Origin: Xanthostigma xanthostigma
Lineage: Eukaryota > Arthropoda > Insecta > Raphidioptera > Raphidiidae
DNA length: 64,000 nt
Direction of reading: 5' to 3'
Assembly: GCA_963575645.1 (NCBI GenBank)
Contig: OY754464.1
Location: 43,700,192 to 43,764,191 of the forward strand
Below are positions 19,261 through 29,111 of the stretch, one piece after another. A program made the position numbers and the translations under genes. Each line of letters begins with the position of its first letter. Within the stretch, counting starts at the first letter, position 1. The notes beneath the pieces are model-generated. The model did no database searches and was not told the origin of the DNA. It was given only the letters and a program-made list of their open reading frames with translations.

Positions 19261-22212
19261 ATGGAAGCTATTTTACAAGATATTGAAACATTTAGTGCCA
19301 TTGAGGAGACCACGACACACGACATAAACATAATTAACACATTATCAAACGCACAACACTCCCTTAAGATTATAAATCTAAATATCCGTAGTATAAACAA
19401 GAATTTTGATGAACTTTTAGTTCTCCTACAGGCATTAAAATTTGACTATGATGTTATAATCTTAACGGAGTGTTGGTTAAACAACATGTACACACCCAAA
19501 CACATCACAGGTTACATACACTTTTCAACACAACAAAACAATAACCAAAATGATGGAATAGTAGTATACGTGAAAAAGATGCACAATGTAACGATGACAG
19601 AGTCCAAAATCCAAAAGGCAAATTATTTAGAAATAAACTTCGACAATAATATCACAATAGTGGCGATATACAGGTCGCCGGCGGAAACTGATGTCACCGT
19701 ATTTATTACAAACATTAGAGAAAAATTGCAACAATTAGACGGACGAGACATCGTTTTTGCCGGCGACATGAATATCAACACTCATTGGACAAATCCTCAC
19801 AGACAAGCCGAAGACTATCTAAATTTGCTGGGAGAATATAGACTAGTCCCGGCAATCACTAAACCAACTAGGGTTGCTAATAACTCTGTATCGTGCATTG
19901 ATCACATTGCCATCCGCACTGAAAAACGTGTAGTATCTGCTATTCTTGAAACCACCATTACAGATCACTATGCCACAATGATATTTGTTCAGAACATTAA
20001 CCACGCACACATATCACGAAGCCACACAGTCCAAAGAATAAATTACACACAGCTACAAGAAATTCTGGATCTGGAAACATGGACAGACACATACACTGCA
20101 ACAGACACAAACACAGCCACAGACACATTCATTACCACACTGCAAAAACACATTTCCAATTCAACACAAACACGGACAATCTCACACAGGCAGACAAGAT
20201 TAAAACCATGGATCACCGATTCCATATTAAAATCATTGAAAAAAAGAGATACACTTCACAAAAAAACAAAACGATTCCCTAATAACATACAACTGCAAAA
20301 CTACTATAAACGATATAGGAACATATGTAATAAAATAATCAAATCAACCAAAGAACACTACTACAGAACACAATTAACTCAAAATAAAAACAACATACAG
20401 AAAACATGGAAAATAATAAAAAACGCAATACACACAGACTCAGACAAACAAAAACAAAACATACAAACATTGAACACAGGAACAGGCATTATAAATGCAA
20501 AATCACATCCAGAGGCCGCAGCTAATGTGTTGAACGAGCATTTCACTGGTATTGGCAATAAATTGGCAAACGTTATTTTAAATGAACAACACCTTACTGA
20601 AGATCAGTTAGTAGCTTCTGTGGCCCAGCTTCCTACCACTTCACAATCTATATATTTGACACCACTTGTTGACGAGGAAATAGTTAAACTAATCGACGAA
20701 CTACAGACGAACAGTGCTCCAGGACCTGACAATATAACATCGACGTTATTAAAAAAAATTAAATGGAAAATATCCTCTCCGCTAACTTATATATTTAACC
20801 TTAGCATCTTACAAGGAATATTTCCCACGCATTTTAAAAAGGCAATAGTTTGTCCTATATATAAAGCAGGCGATAAAAGTGTACCAAGTAACTACAGACC
20901 GATATCTCTATTAAACACCCTTTCTAAATTGCTTGAAAAAGCAATGAAGATACGACTGACTTCGTACTTAGACAAATACCATATACTATCGGACAATCAG
21001 TATGGATTTAGACAAGGACGTGGCACAAATGACGCACTAGTTAGACTGACCCAAAACATAGTGACGGATGTGGACAGTGACAAAAAAGTTTTAGCTATTT
21101 TCTTAGATCTTGCTAAAGCATTTGATACAGTTTCCCATAAAATCCTTCTCCAGAAGCTAGCCAATATTGGAATACGCAATATGTCCCACAGTTGGTTTGA
21201 AAGTTATCTCTCTGATAGAACTCAGACGGTCAGAATGGGGTCAGTACGGAGTGAGGGTCGAACCGTCGGTTTCGGTGTTCCACAGGGAACAGTACTAGGA
21301 CCACTTTTATTTTTAATATATGTAAATGACCTGTGTAACATGGAAACCGGGGGTTCGATCTTATCATATGCGGATGACACCGTTCTGTACTTCTCTGGTT
21401 ACACATGGAACGAAACCGTTACTAGAGCTGAAATCGGCATGAGCAAAGTATACAAATGGCTGAACAACAACTTGTTAAGCCTAAACAAAGAAAAAACCAA
21501 TTATATGTTGTTCACCGCCACTAACGCAGGACAGCCGATCAGCCCATTATTAAGACTGCACGCATGTGACGGACGGACACCACATTGTAACTGTACTGTA
21601 CTGACGAAAGTTGACAATATAAAATATTTGGGACTAACTATAGACTACAGACTAAAATGGACAACACATATACAGAACTTAACGAATAGACTACGAAAAT
21701 TAATATATATATTTGCAACTTTACGACGAATAATGCCTGAACGGACCTTAATAATGGTTTACTACGCTCTATGCCAGTCATTGCTCACGTACGGAATCGC
21801 TGCCTGGGGAGGTGCTTTCAAAACAAATCTTTCTCCACTCCAAACCATCCAGAACATCCTACTTCGCATTATCCTAAAGAAACCACGCTTATACCCAACC
21901 GTGCAACTGTATCAAAATGCTATGGTGTTAAATATTAATCATTTGTACCTACAGTCCCTTCTCATCCTTTATCACCAACAACCCACCCTGCGAACGCCTA
22001 TCCCCCACTCCTATGAAACCAGGCATAGAACGCTGCAAAGCATCTCAGTACCAAAAGTAAACAAAACTTTTGGCCAGAACCATTTAAAATATCACGCGCC
22101 AAGAATATACAACATGCTACCTCTGGAAATTAAAACCATCACACATATACACACATACAAGAAACAAATATCAAAGTGGCTACTCACACTCCAAAATACA
22201 GACCATACATAA
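19261..22212 (+). CDS. LINE ORF2 protein: APE endonuclease and reverse transcriptase, intact
   Basis: The protein has 983 aa. Endonuclease blocks: LKIINLNIRSINKNFDELLV, VIILTECWLN (catalytic Glu), AIYRSPAET, IVFAGDMNINTHW, and ITDHYATMIF (catalytic Asp-His). RT blocks: AIVCPIYKAGDKSVPSNYRP, YGFRQGRGTNDALVRL, AIFLDLAKAFDTVSH, GVPQGTVLGPLLFLIYVND and ILSYADDTVLYFS with the catalytic YADD. The C-terminal part has YGIAAWGGAF and ends KWLLTLQNTDHT. The expected function is target-site nicking and target-primed reverse transcription in the nucleus. No RNase H domain was seen. All catalytic motifs are present and no stop or frameshift was noticed, so the protein is potentially active. Confidence 0.92.
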   Translation: MEAILQDIETFSAIEETTTHDINIINTLSNAQHSLKIINLNIRSINKNFDELLVLLQALKFDYDVIILTECWLNNMYTPKHITGYIHFSTQQNNNQNDGIVVYVKKMHNVTMTESKIQKANYLEINFDNNITIVAIYRSPAETDVTVFITNIREKLQQLDGRDIVFAGDMNINTHWTNPHRQAEDYLNLLGEYRLVPAITKPTRVANNSVSCIDHIAIRTEKRVVSAILETTITDHYATMIFVQNINHAHISRSHTVQRINYTQLQEILDLETWTDTYTATDTNTATDTFITTLQKHISNSTQTRTISHRQTRLKPWITDSILKSLKKRDTLHKKTKRFPNNIQLQNYYKRYRNICNKIIKSTKEHYYRTQLTQNKNNIQKTWKIIKNAIHTDSDKQKQNIQTLNTGTGIINAKSHPEAAANVLNEHFTGIGNKLANVILNEQHLTEDQLVASVAQLPTTSQSIYLTPLVDEEIVKLIDELQTNSAPGPDNITSTLLKKIKWKISSPLTYIFNLSILQGIFPTHFKKAIVCPIYKAGDKSVPSNYRPISLLNTLSKLLEKAMKIRLTSYLDKYHILSDNQYGFRQGRGTNDALVRLTQNIVTDVDSDKKVLAIFLDLAKAFDTVSHKILLQKLANIGIRNMSHSWFESYLSDRTQTVRMGSVRSEGRTVGFGVPQGTVLGPLLFLIYVNDLCNMETGGSILSYADDTVLYFSGYTWNETVTRAEIGMSKVYKWLNNNLLSLNKEKTNYMLFTATNAGQPISPLLRLHACDGRTPHCNCTVLTKVDNIKYLGLTIDYRLKWTTHIQNLTNRLRKLIYIFATLRRIMPERTLIMVYYALCQSLLTYGIAAWGGAFKTNLSPLQTIQNILLRIILKKPRLYPTVQLYQNAMVLNINHLYLQSLLILYHQQPTLRTPIPHSYETRHRTLQSISVPKVNKTFGQNHLKYHAPRIYNMLPLEIKTITHIHTYKKQISKWLLTLQNTDHT

Positions 22213-22547
22213 AAACAATACAACATACGCGTACCCACAAACATCTCCTCAATGAAAAACTAATTGAAAATATCATTATTCGCTATATTCTTTTTCCTTT
22301 TTTTTTTTTTTTTTGAACACTCGGTATATTGACTACACTCTTCGAACTCAGCTACACGCTCAGACACACACATACACACTATACAATACACATCCGACAC
22401 ATCCACCGCCGAACATATTATTTTGATCTCCTGCCCTAGCACTGGCAGCCGCCAAGTTGGGCAGGAAATCCTTATTAATTTTTAAATTTGGAACTTTGTA
22501 ACATGATTTGAGGAAATAAATAAAAATAAAAAAAAAATAAAAAAATT
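22213..22547 (+). other. LINE 3' UTR and A-rich tail
   Basis: The UTR holds a T run (22294-22312) followed by gaacactcggtata, a CA-rich tract, and an A-rich tail interrupted by T (22518-22547), after which Gypsy-type sequence resumes on the minus strand. The tail marks the 3' end of the insertion. Confidence 0.7.
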
Positions 22548-22772
22548 TCTTGATAAACCTTATTTGATACAAAATTCATTTCATTCCAGTTTAAATTTAA
22601 TTTGTACATCCATTCTCTAGCAATTATAGGAGGACCTCCGTTTTCAATGACGTACAATTTTGAAGTGATGTAATCGTTATCGTTAAAAGTTAACAAATGC
22701 CCTGTGTAAGATACAGGATTTAGTGTAGATTCATTTAATTTTAAGTTTGAAAAATATTTTTCATATAAAGGG

Positions 22773-23289
22773 TGGGCCAGAAAGGCATGCGATTTTAAAA
22801 ACACTCTTGCGTTTGAACCTTATGAGAGGGAGCTGCGCGGGTGGTGGGGTTGAGAAGCTCGGTTCTCGGAAATTTAGTCGCGATGGATCACTTCACTGGA
22901 GCGCGACGTGCATTCTGCGTTAAACATTATTACAAAAATGGCGATTCGTGCATTATTGTTCGATTACATGACCTAAATCAGTGTCCGAAAGAAAGTGTGA
23001 TTCGATTGTGGGTCAGAAAGTTCGAAGCAACTGGTTCGGTTCTCAAACAGAAGCCTGCGGGACGCTCAGGTCAACAAGAACGGAAGACACAATTGAACAA
23101 GTTAGAGCTTCAGTTCAACGTAATCCTGGACTATCGACTCGCAAGCGATCAGCCGATAATATCGATATCATCGATCCATTGCGACTAAATTTCCGAGAAC
23201 CGAGCTTCTCAACCCCACCACCCGCGCAGCCCCCTCTCATAAGGTTCAAACGCAAGAGTGTTTTTAAAATCGCACGCCTTTCTGGCCCA
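22773..23289. mobile_element. Mariner-derived MITE with ~117-bp inverted ends
   Basis: The left arm 22773-22889 (gtgggccagaaaggcatgcg onward) is a near-perfect reverse complement of the right arm 23172-23289. The interior encodes the N-terminal helix-turn-helix part of a DUF4817-type transposase (see separate entry), so it is an internal-deletion derivative of an IS630/Tc1/mariner-type element. It is inserted in the protease region of the Gypsy fossil. The arms differ at only a few positions, suggesting a recent copy. Confidence 0.85.
22883..23180 (+). pseudogene. Transposase N-terminal remnant inside the MITE
   Basis: The frame from atg at 22883 reads MDHFTGARRAFCVKHYYKNG, then ESVIRLWVRKFEATGSVLKQ, the first helix-turn-helix unit of a DUF4817-type transposase. 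A frame change follows; an overlapping frame gives TEDTIEQVRASVQRNPGLST, the start of the second unit. No catalytic residues remain. It may represent the same broad family as the transposase at 13-930. Confidence 0.8.
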
Positions 23290-23655
23290 TTACTTGAAAT
23301 TGCCGATATAGGCGAACCTGTATCTAATTGCATATTTAACGATTTATTTTCGATTTTTAAAGTATAAACGATTGGTTTATTTTGCAAAAAATTTGATTCA
23401 AAATTCATATGAAATAAGGATTCTGAAGAATCAGGACTATCTGAAGTTACCTCATTTTCAGAGTTATGAGATTTAATATAATTTTGTTTAGAGTTATTTT
23501 TGCAATTATACCTCTTTTCAAAATTTTTGTTATTACATACACTAGCTATGTGACCTTTCTTTTGACAAGCGTTACAAATACTCTTCTTAAAATAACACCT
23601 ACTACCTTGATGATTTTTCAGGCCACAATGTAGACATGAAGACTGGTTGTACCGG

Positions 23656-24062
23656 AGGAACTTGCGATATGCATCCTATTGACATGACTAATGCTGATTG
23701 GCCCCGCTTCTAATGCATTTTTTTCAGTTTTCTCCAGAGACAAGGAGATTTCCACTGCTTTGCCGTAGGTCAACATCTTTTCTGTGAATAGTCGGGATCG
23801 AATTGCATCATTCCGCAGACCTGACTAGTTGGTCTATAACTGGTTTCCGAAATTACAGAATTTAAAACTTGAACGTAGTCAGCTATACTCTCGTTATTGG
23901 ATTGATAACGTTGACGAAATTTATATCGTTCCGCTATCTTCGACGGAGCTGGATTTACATGATCATTGACAATTTTAACTATTTCATCCCATGTTTTGGT
24001 TTCTGGTTTTTCAGAATCGCATAGATCACAAATTAGTTCATAAGTTTCTTCTCCCAGAACGG
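23656..24062 (-). pseudogene. Gypsy fossil: gag capsid-like part
   Basis: Minus-strand segments such as TWDEIVKIVNDHVNPAPSKI and ERYKFRQRYQSNNESIADYV resemble the capsid region of K02A2.6-like Ty3/Gypsy gag. It adjoins the zinc-knuckle part and is cut off by R-head repeat sequence at about 24062. Decayed. Confidence 0.65.
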
Positions 24063-24567
24063 ATTAAATCGCTGCGATTTTTAGGCGCGAATAGCATAAG
24101 CTCAAAGCGCCTATATGTACTCGCTTTGTCTGTACGTCTGTGAATCTGTACATCCCACTTTTTTGTGTCACGCGTACAGCCCAAACGCCTTAACCGATTT
24201 TAAAAAACTTTTTTTTGATCGATTCGTCTCCGGGTAACTTAGATCCTAACGTCGCCCCATTTTTGAATTTTGGCCCCAGAGGGGAGAAATTTAGGAAAAA
24301 CGAAGTTTTTTGCTTATAGCTCGCTCATTTTAAATCGGATCGGCTCGAAACCTGTCTTAAACGAAAGAAGAGAAAATTATACATAAGTTTCGTACAACAG
24401 AAAATGTCCAAACAGTTTTTTTATACACATTTATATAGAAATAAATTCAATTTGATATAACCGATGGCAAACATATTTCGGTTATCTCTCTCTGTTGCAC
24501 GGCTTAACATGGCAATTAAAAAATTGCGTATGTTCTGTCTTCAAATAAAATTGGTCGATAATATTAT
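24063..24567 (-). repeat. R-head module, minus strand
   Basis: Read inverted it matches 2496-2815 and 46940-47257 (ggcgacgttaggatctaagt, gacgaatcgat, gagtacatataggcgcttt). This is one of the longer copies and shows the outer end of the module (cgcctaaaaatcgcagcg inverted near 24080), where it interrupts the Gypsy gag. Confidence 0.8.
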
Positions 24568-24570
24568 TTA

Positions 24571-24838
24571 CTAGCCGCTACCCGCGGCTACGCCCGCGAT
24601 TGAGATGGAAATCGACTTTTGACATGCATATCAGGGGTTGAGGTATTGCACATATTTTGACAAAAAATTTTCTTATTTTTCGTAAAAAAATTTTATTTTT
24701 TTTTAATAAAAAGTATCCTATGTTACTTCTAATACCTTCAAGAGTGTATGTGCAAAGTTTTATGATGATCGGTTAAGTAGTTTTTGCGTGAAAGCGTAAC
24801 AAACAAACTTACATTCGCATTTATAATATTAGTATGAT
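24571..24838 (+). repeat. Short dispersed repeat with ctagcc..cccgc head
   Basis: Starts ctagccgctacccgcggcta and ends ttataatattagtatgat, a start/end pair seen in many arthropod genomes in SINE-like or LINE-3'-tail repeats. Other members in this window start at 30709, 32533 and 33091. It lies inside the R-head/R-array composite. The exact parent family is not known to me. Confidence 0.6.
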
Positions 24839-25900
24839 AACAATAATGAAATTAAAAGATAGCATTTGTTCAAAAACGGATGCCGTTTCGAATATTTGTA
24901 AAATGCAACGCCTTCTGAGTTAACAATTTGAATAACTAATTATTAGAACATAATACTTTGACAGATGCAAACGTCACTTTTGATATTTCTTACCATTCTG
25001 ACACCACGAATGATCGGATTGAAACCAAATTTTGGGAGGATGTTTGATATGCAAATATGAAGTGGCCTATTGTTTTTGGGGAACATCGGCGCATGCGTAA
25101 AAGAATATATCTCTTATAATGTTGTTTTATATTGTTAGTAGAAGTTTTGTTCCAAAATATGTATTGAAGGAGATTTATTTGGTTGAGGAACAATTGAAAA
25201 TAAGCTTTACCAGTGTATCGCTTGTGGCCAACGTTTCGAAAAATATATTTTTTTTTCAGTACAATATTTTTTGCACAATTGACAGAACAATTTTATAAGA
25301 AAACTGTTTTATGATAATTTTAAATTTAAAAAATTGTCGAGATTCATAACAAATGATCATGTATATTAGAATAATTTTTACAATTTACCATTTTAACTTG
25401 CATTGAGGCCCTGATGATGAAAATATATTTTTCGAAACGTTGGCCACAAGCGATACACTGGTAAAGCTTATTTTCAATTGTTCCTCAACCAAATAAATCT
25501 CCTTCAGTTGTTTTATATAATAATAATATAGTTTTTAAAACGGTTTATTCTTCTATTTTTACTAGAAAATTTTGTAAATTTTTTGGGGAAAATCGGCGCA
25601 TGCGCAAGAGATATATGCCGTTGTTTTTTTTTTTTTTAATAATAGCGGTGTACTTTTAATAATAGTTTTTTATTCTATTTTACAAGAAAGTTTTGTAAAA
25701 TGTTTTTTTTGGAGGGAAAGTCGGCGCATGCGCAGAAGAGGTATAAGTTATAAAGTTGTTTGTATATAAGAATGGTATACTTTTCATAACGGTTTTTATT
25801 CGATCTATTTTTACAAGAGTTTTGTATAATTTTTGGGAAAAATCGGCGCATGCGCAAAAGAGATACATGCCATAGTTGTTTTTTATAGGGGAATTATAAA
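24839..25900 (+). repeat. R-array copy, carrying a PLE-type insertion
   Basis: The lead-in (aaaacggatgccgtttcgaa, caacgccttctgagttaac, gagtt-type block) is followed by array units with cores at about 25087, 25594, 25722 and 25844. The gap between the first two is one normal unit plus the 386 bp of insertion and target duplication at 25132-25517. Confidence 0.85.
25132..25506. mobile_element. PLE-terminal-type foldback insertion (375 bp) with 11-bp target duplication
   Basis: Inverted arms start tgaaggagatttatttggtt (25164) and end at 25506, about 95 bp each, with gtggccaacgtttcgaaaaa inside. The insertion is flanked by gttgttttata at 25121-25131 and 25507-25517; the uninterrupted array copy at about 51190 shows how the site looks without it. 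The inner block ctgatga...gaaacgttggccac matches the PLE remnant at 1540-1590. The duplication length fits target-primed insertion rather than a cut-and-paste transposase. It may be a solo terminal unit of a PLE. Confidence 0.75.
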
Positions 25901-26105
25901 ACGATCGAATAAAAAAAAAACTTGGTGACTGATGATGAGAGACTGTTTTAATAACTTGAGATATTAAAATAATAGTTGGGTGACTAAATTAATAAGTGAG
26001 CGACTGAATTACTAAGTGACTGACTAGAATGCCTTCGGTAATTTTGAACCAAATATCTTCAACCGATTGAGATGAAAATTTGTATACACGTTTAGTTTGG
26101 ATGAC
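25901..26105. other. Interval before satellite; gtgactga-like simple repetition
   Basis: Contains irregular repeats of gtgactgaatt/gactgact near 25925-26030. No gene seen. Confidence 0.5.
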
Positions 26106-27460
26106 AATGCATGGATAGCTGTGTGACGTCACTCTAACACCAATATGGCGGACTTATAAAGATGGCGGACTAAGTTTATTATGCTTTCCTACAATATGGG
26201 TATCAAATGAAAGGGCTTGCTGAGAATGACTCGAAAAATAAAGTGACGTCACTCTAAAACCAATATGGCGGACTTCCAAAGATGGCGGACTAAGTTTTTT
26301 ATGCTTTCCTACAATATGGGTATCAAATGAAAGGGCTTACTGAAACTAACTCAAAAAATAAAGTGACGTTACTCTAAATCAAATATGGCGGACTTCTAAA
26401 GATGGCGGACTAATTTTATTATGCTTTCCTACAATATGGGTATCAAATGAAAGAGCTTGCTGAGAATAACTCGAAAAATAAAGTGAGGTCACTCTAAATC
26501 CAATATGGCGGACTTCTAAAGATGGCGGACTAATTTTATTATGCTTTTCTACAATATGGGTATAAATGAAAGGGCTTGCTGAAAATAACTCGAAAAATAA
26601 AGTGATGTCAGTCTAAATCCAAAATGGCGGACTTCTAAAGACGGCGGACTAAGTTTATTATGCTTTCCTACAATATGAGTAACAAATGAAAGGGCTTGCT
26701 GAGAATAACTCGAAAAATAAAGTGACGTCACTCTAAAACCAATATGGCAGACTAAGTTTTTTATGCTTTCCTACAATATGGGTATCAAATGAAAGGTCTT
26801 ACTGAAACTAACTCAAAAAATAAAGTGACGTCACTCTAAATAAAATATGGCGGATTTCTAAAGATGGCGGACTAATTTTATTATGGTTTCCTACAATATG
26901 GGTATCAAATGAAAGGGCTTACTTAAACTAACTCAAAAATAAAGTGACGTCACTCTAAATCAAATATGGCGGATTTCTAAAGATGGCGGACTAATTTTAT
27001 TATTCTTTCCCACAATATGGGTATCAAATGAAAGGGCTTGCTGAGAATAACTCGAAAAATAAAGTGACGTCACTCTAAATCTAATATGGCGGGCTTCTAA
27101 AGATGGCGGACTAATTTTATTATGCTTTCCCACAATATGGGTGTAAATGAAAGGGCTTGCTGAGAATAACTTGAGAAATAAAGTGACGTCAGTCTAAATC
27201 CAATATGGCGGACTTCTAAAGATGGCGGACTAAGTTTTGTATGCTTTCCTACAATATGGGTATCAAATAAAAGGGCTAACTGAAAATAACTCGAAATAAA
27301 AGTGACGTTACTCTAAATTTAATATGGCGGACTAAGTTTTTTATGCTTTCCTACAATATGGGTATCAAATGAAAGGGCTTGCTGAGGACAACTCGAAAAA
27401 TACAGTGACGTCATTCTAAATTCAATATGGCGGACTTCTAAAGATGGTAGACTTAGTTTT
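26106..27460 (+). repeat. Twelve-unit 120-bp satellite with TGACGTCA and ATGGCGG motifs
   Basis: Unit starts, marked by the tgacgtca position or its variant, lie at 26124, 26244, 26364, 26484, 26603, 26723, 26826, 26945, 27065, 27184, 27303 and 27406. Spacing is 119-120 bp except two units of 103 bp. Each full unit also has atggcgga twice, about 17 bp apart, then atgctttcctacaatatggg and gtatcaaatgaaagggctt. Eight of twelve units keep the perfect palindrome TGACGTCA. No coding capacity is conserved. Similar single blocks (aatatggcggacgcccc) occur in R-tail, a possible source. Confidence 0.9.
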
Positions 27461-27805
27461 TTACCCCGGAATTGTTTTTTTAAAAACTCCACATTTGCCC
27501 CTTTCCGTTTCACTGCAAGACAATTCGCATACCCCTTTATCGTTCAGCCCGGAATTGTGTTTATAAAAACTCCACATTTGCTCCTTCCCGTTTCACTGCG
27601 AGACAATTCGCATACCCGTTTATCGTTCACCCCGGAATTGTTTTTTTAAAAACTCCACATTTGCCCATTCCCGTTTAACTGCGAGACAATTCGTATACCC
27701 CTTTATCGTTCACCCCGGAATTACAATTCGCATACCCGTTTATCGTTCACCCCGGAATTATTTTTTTAAAAACTCCACCTCTGCCCCATCGCGTATCACT
27801 GCATA
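27461..27805 (+). repeat. 84-bp satellite, about four units
   Basis: Units begin ccccggaattgttttttta at about 27464, 27549 and 27633, with one shortened unit near 27713 and a last one near 27752. Each contains aaaactccacatttgcccc, tttcactgcgagacaattcg and tacccctttatcgttca. It abuts the 120-bp satellite directly and then R-array/R-tail sequence. Confidence 0.85.
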
Positions 27806-28143
27806 TATGCTATAAAGTTGTTTTTATATAATAATTGGGTAGTTTTCATAACGGTTTATTTTTCTATCTGTTTTTACAAGAAAGTTATTAATTTTTTTTT
27901 CTAAACTCATAATTTCAGAAATATTTTGAAAAAAAAATCTGTTGTTCTTTTGTTCTGAAGATGTTAGTTAGGTAGTTCTTTGTTTAATTTTTGCATGACA
28001 TAATAACATATTGCATAGAGAACCTTGAAATTATTAAAATTATTTTTTTCCTTTCTGTGTTTCATTATTTTCAACTGTTATTTTTTTCTTAGATAAAGTA
28101 AATTAAGTTATATTATTAAGCTCCAAGTGTCGTTAAATATATA
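27806..28143 (+). repeat. R-array end and R-tail, left part
   Basis: Matches 48150-48500 (ttttcataacggtttattt, ttctgaagatgttagttag, ctccaagtgtcgttaaata). The R-tail resumes at 28995 after the 851-bp TIR element, giving a clear pre-insertion sequence. Confidence 0.8.
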
Positions 28144-28994
28144 TGTTATTCGCAATAGCCGAAATCGGCCACTGCCCGAAATTTTTACCCACAACGCGTT
28201 GCGGGTAAGGAAATATACTCACAAAGCGTTTTCTGTTAGTTTTTGCGGGGCATGGGTAAAATTAAACGCCCACAACGCGTTGTGGGTAAATGTCCGTACC
28301 CACTACACGAATTAAAAGTTTTTGAAGCGTCACATCGGTTTGTGGGCATTCCAATATACCCACGTCGCGTTGTGGGCGTCTCTTTACACACGATGCGTTA
28401 TAATAATAATAACAATTTTTCTAATAGCTTTTAATAATACCACTAATATCATATTATATTACAATGAAAATAAAGTTTTAACTCCAAAAAACATGTATAG
28501 TATCTAAATACCTAATAAACACTGAGTTCATTTAAATATGAAAGTATATACCAAAAAATTCACAAAGTTTTTCTTCCACGCTCTACTTATTCTTGCCCGA
28601 ATTGCTTTTGTGACATTTTGAGTGGCACTTAATATTTTTCCTGACACAAGAACATGCCTTTGTTCCGCATGCTTTAAAACACAGGCAGTGAATAAATCCT
28701 TGTTTTGATCCCGAGGAAGCCATACTTAGCAGGTTCAACGCATCGTGTGTAAGAAGAGACGCCCACAACGCAACGTGGGTAGATTGGAATGCCCACAAAC
28801 CGATGCGACGCTTCAAAAACTTTTAATTCGTGTAGTGGGTACGAGGATTTACCCACAACGCGTTGTGGGCGTTTAATTTTACCCATGCCCCGCAAAAACT
28901 AACAGAAAACGCTTTGTGAGTATATTTCCTTACCCGCAACGCGTTGTGGGCAAAAATTTCGGGCAGTGGCCGATTTCGGCTATTGCGAATAACA
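28144..28994. mobile_element. 851-bp TIR element with 257-bp inverted ends rich in CCCACAACGCGTTGTGGG palindromes
   Basis: Termini are TGTTATTCGCAATAGCCG and its reverse complement. Arms 28144-28400 and 28738-28994 match closely. tata at 28140-28143 and 28995-28998 forms a 4-bp duplication; other R-tail copies show the empty site (gtcgttaaaaatatacac). Each arm has three variants of an 18-bp palindrome (near 28190, 28270, 28360; 28760, 28851, 28930). TG..CA ends with 4-bp duplications are seen in Ginger and Academ superfamilies, but I cannot assign it. The centre encodes a small Cys-rich frame (28583-28723). Confidence 0.8.
28583..28723 (-). CDS. 46-codon Cys-rich tail, remnant of an element-encoded protein
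   Basis: The minus strand reads GFIHCLCFKACGTKACSCVR, then KNIKCHSKCHKSNSG and a stop. The spacing C-x-C-x4-C-x4-C-x-C-x6-C-x3-C-H looks like a compact zinc-binding tail, of the kind found at the C-termini of several transposon proteins. The start used is an internal Met outside the inverted arm; the frame is open further upstream through the arm. Most likely the last piece of a lost transposase gene that marks the parent family. Function unknown. Confidence 0.45.
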   Translation of the reverse strand: MASSGSKQGFIHCLCFKACGTKACSCVRKNIKCHSKCHKSNSGKNK

Positions 28995-29111
28995 TATACA
29001 CCGATTTTCAAACAAAACACCGTGGTATATGCTGTAAAATTTCGCGCCTTGTAATTCTTGAATTACTTGGGCATATACTCCCACTGGTTTAAATAGGAAC
29101 CCATATTTTTT
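28995..29111 (+). repeat. R-tail, right part
   Basis: Continues the R-tail with tatacaccgattttcaaac and gcgccttgtaattcttgaat, stopping near 29095 like the copies at 4310 and 48605. Confidence 0.8.

Larger units (their letters stand above)
17440..22547 (+). mobile_element. LINE (jockey superfamily) with long ORF1 and ORF2, inserted in the Gypsy fossil
   Basis: The element has a short 5' leader, ORF1 (17664-18608), a 652-bp gap, ORF2 (19261-22212), a 3' UTR and an A-rich tail at 22518-22547. It sits between the protease and RT parts of the opposite-strand Gypsy fossil, so it arrived later. Both frames are uninterrupted and all RT and endonuclease motifs I checked are present, so this copy looks recent and possibly complete. 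I could not identify a target duplication with confidence; the 5' boundary is set only by the loss of Gypsy similarity. Confidence 0.85.
22556..23655 (-). pseudogene. Gypsy fossil: nucleocapsid and protease part, split by a MITE
   Basis: On the minus strand two zinc knuckles (CLHCGLKNHQGSRC and CNACQKKGHIASVC) precede an aspartic protease block MQLDTGSPISAIS. The MITE at 22773-23289 lies directly after this block; protease-type sequence resumes on its other side, down to 22556, where the LINE tail begins. Fossil segment of the 15-24 kb Ty3/Gypsy element. Confidence 0.8.
15000..24062 (-). mobile_element. Ty3/Gypsy LTR-element fossil, minus strand, with two nested insertions
   Basis: On the minus strand the parts appear in the order gag with two zinc knuckles, protease, reverse transcriptase, RNase H, integrase. 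The sequence type resembles the mag-like insect lineage often annotated as K02A2.6-like. No LTR was recognised at either side; the gag side stops abruptly at R-head sequence near 24062 and the integrase side fades near 15000. It carries several breaks besides the two large insertions (LINE at about 17440-22547, MITE at 22773-23289). It is old relative to both insertions. Family assignment by motif only. Confidence 0.85.

Noticed and set aside
26106-27460. CRISPR-like regular array
   Set aside because: Units are continuous 120-bp repeats without unique spacers, in eukaryotic sequence.
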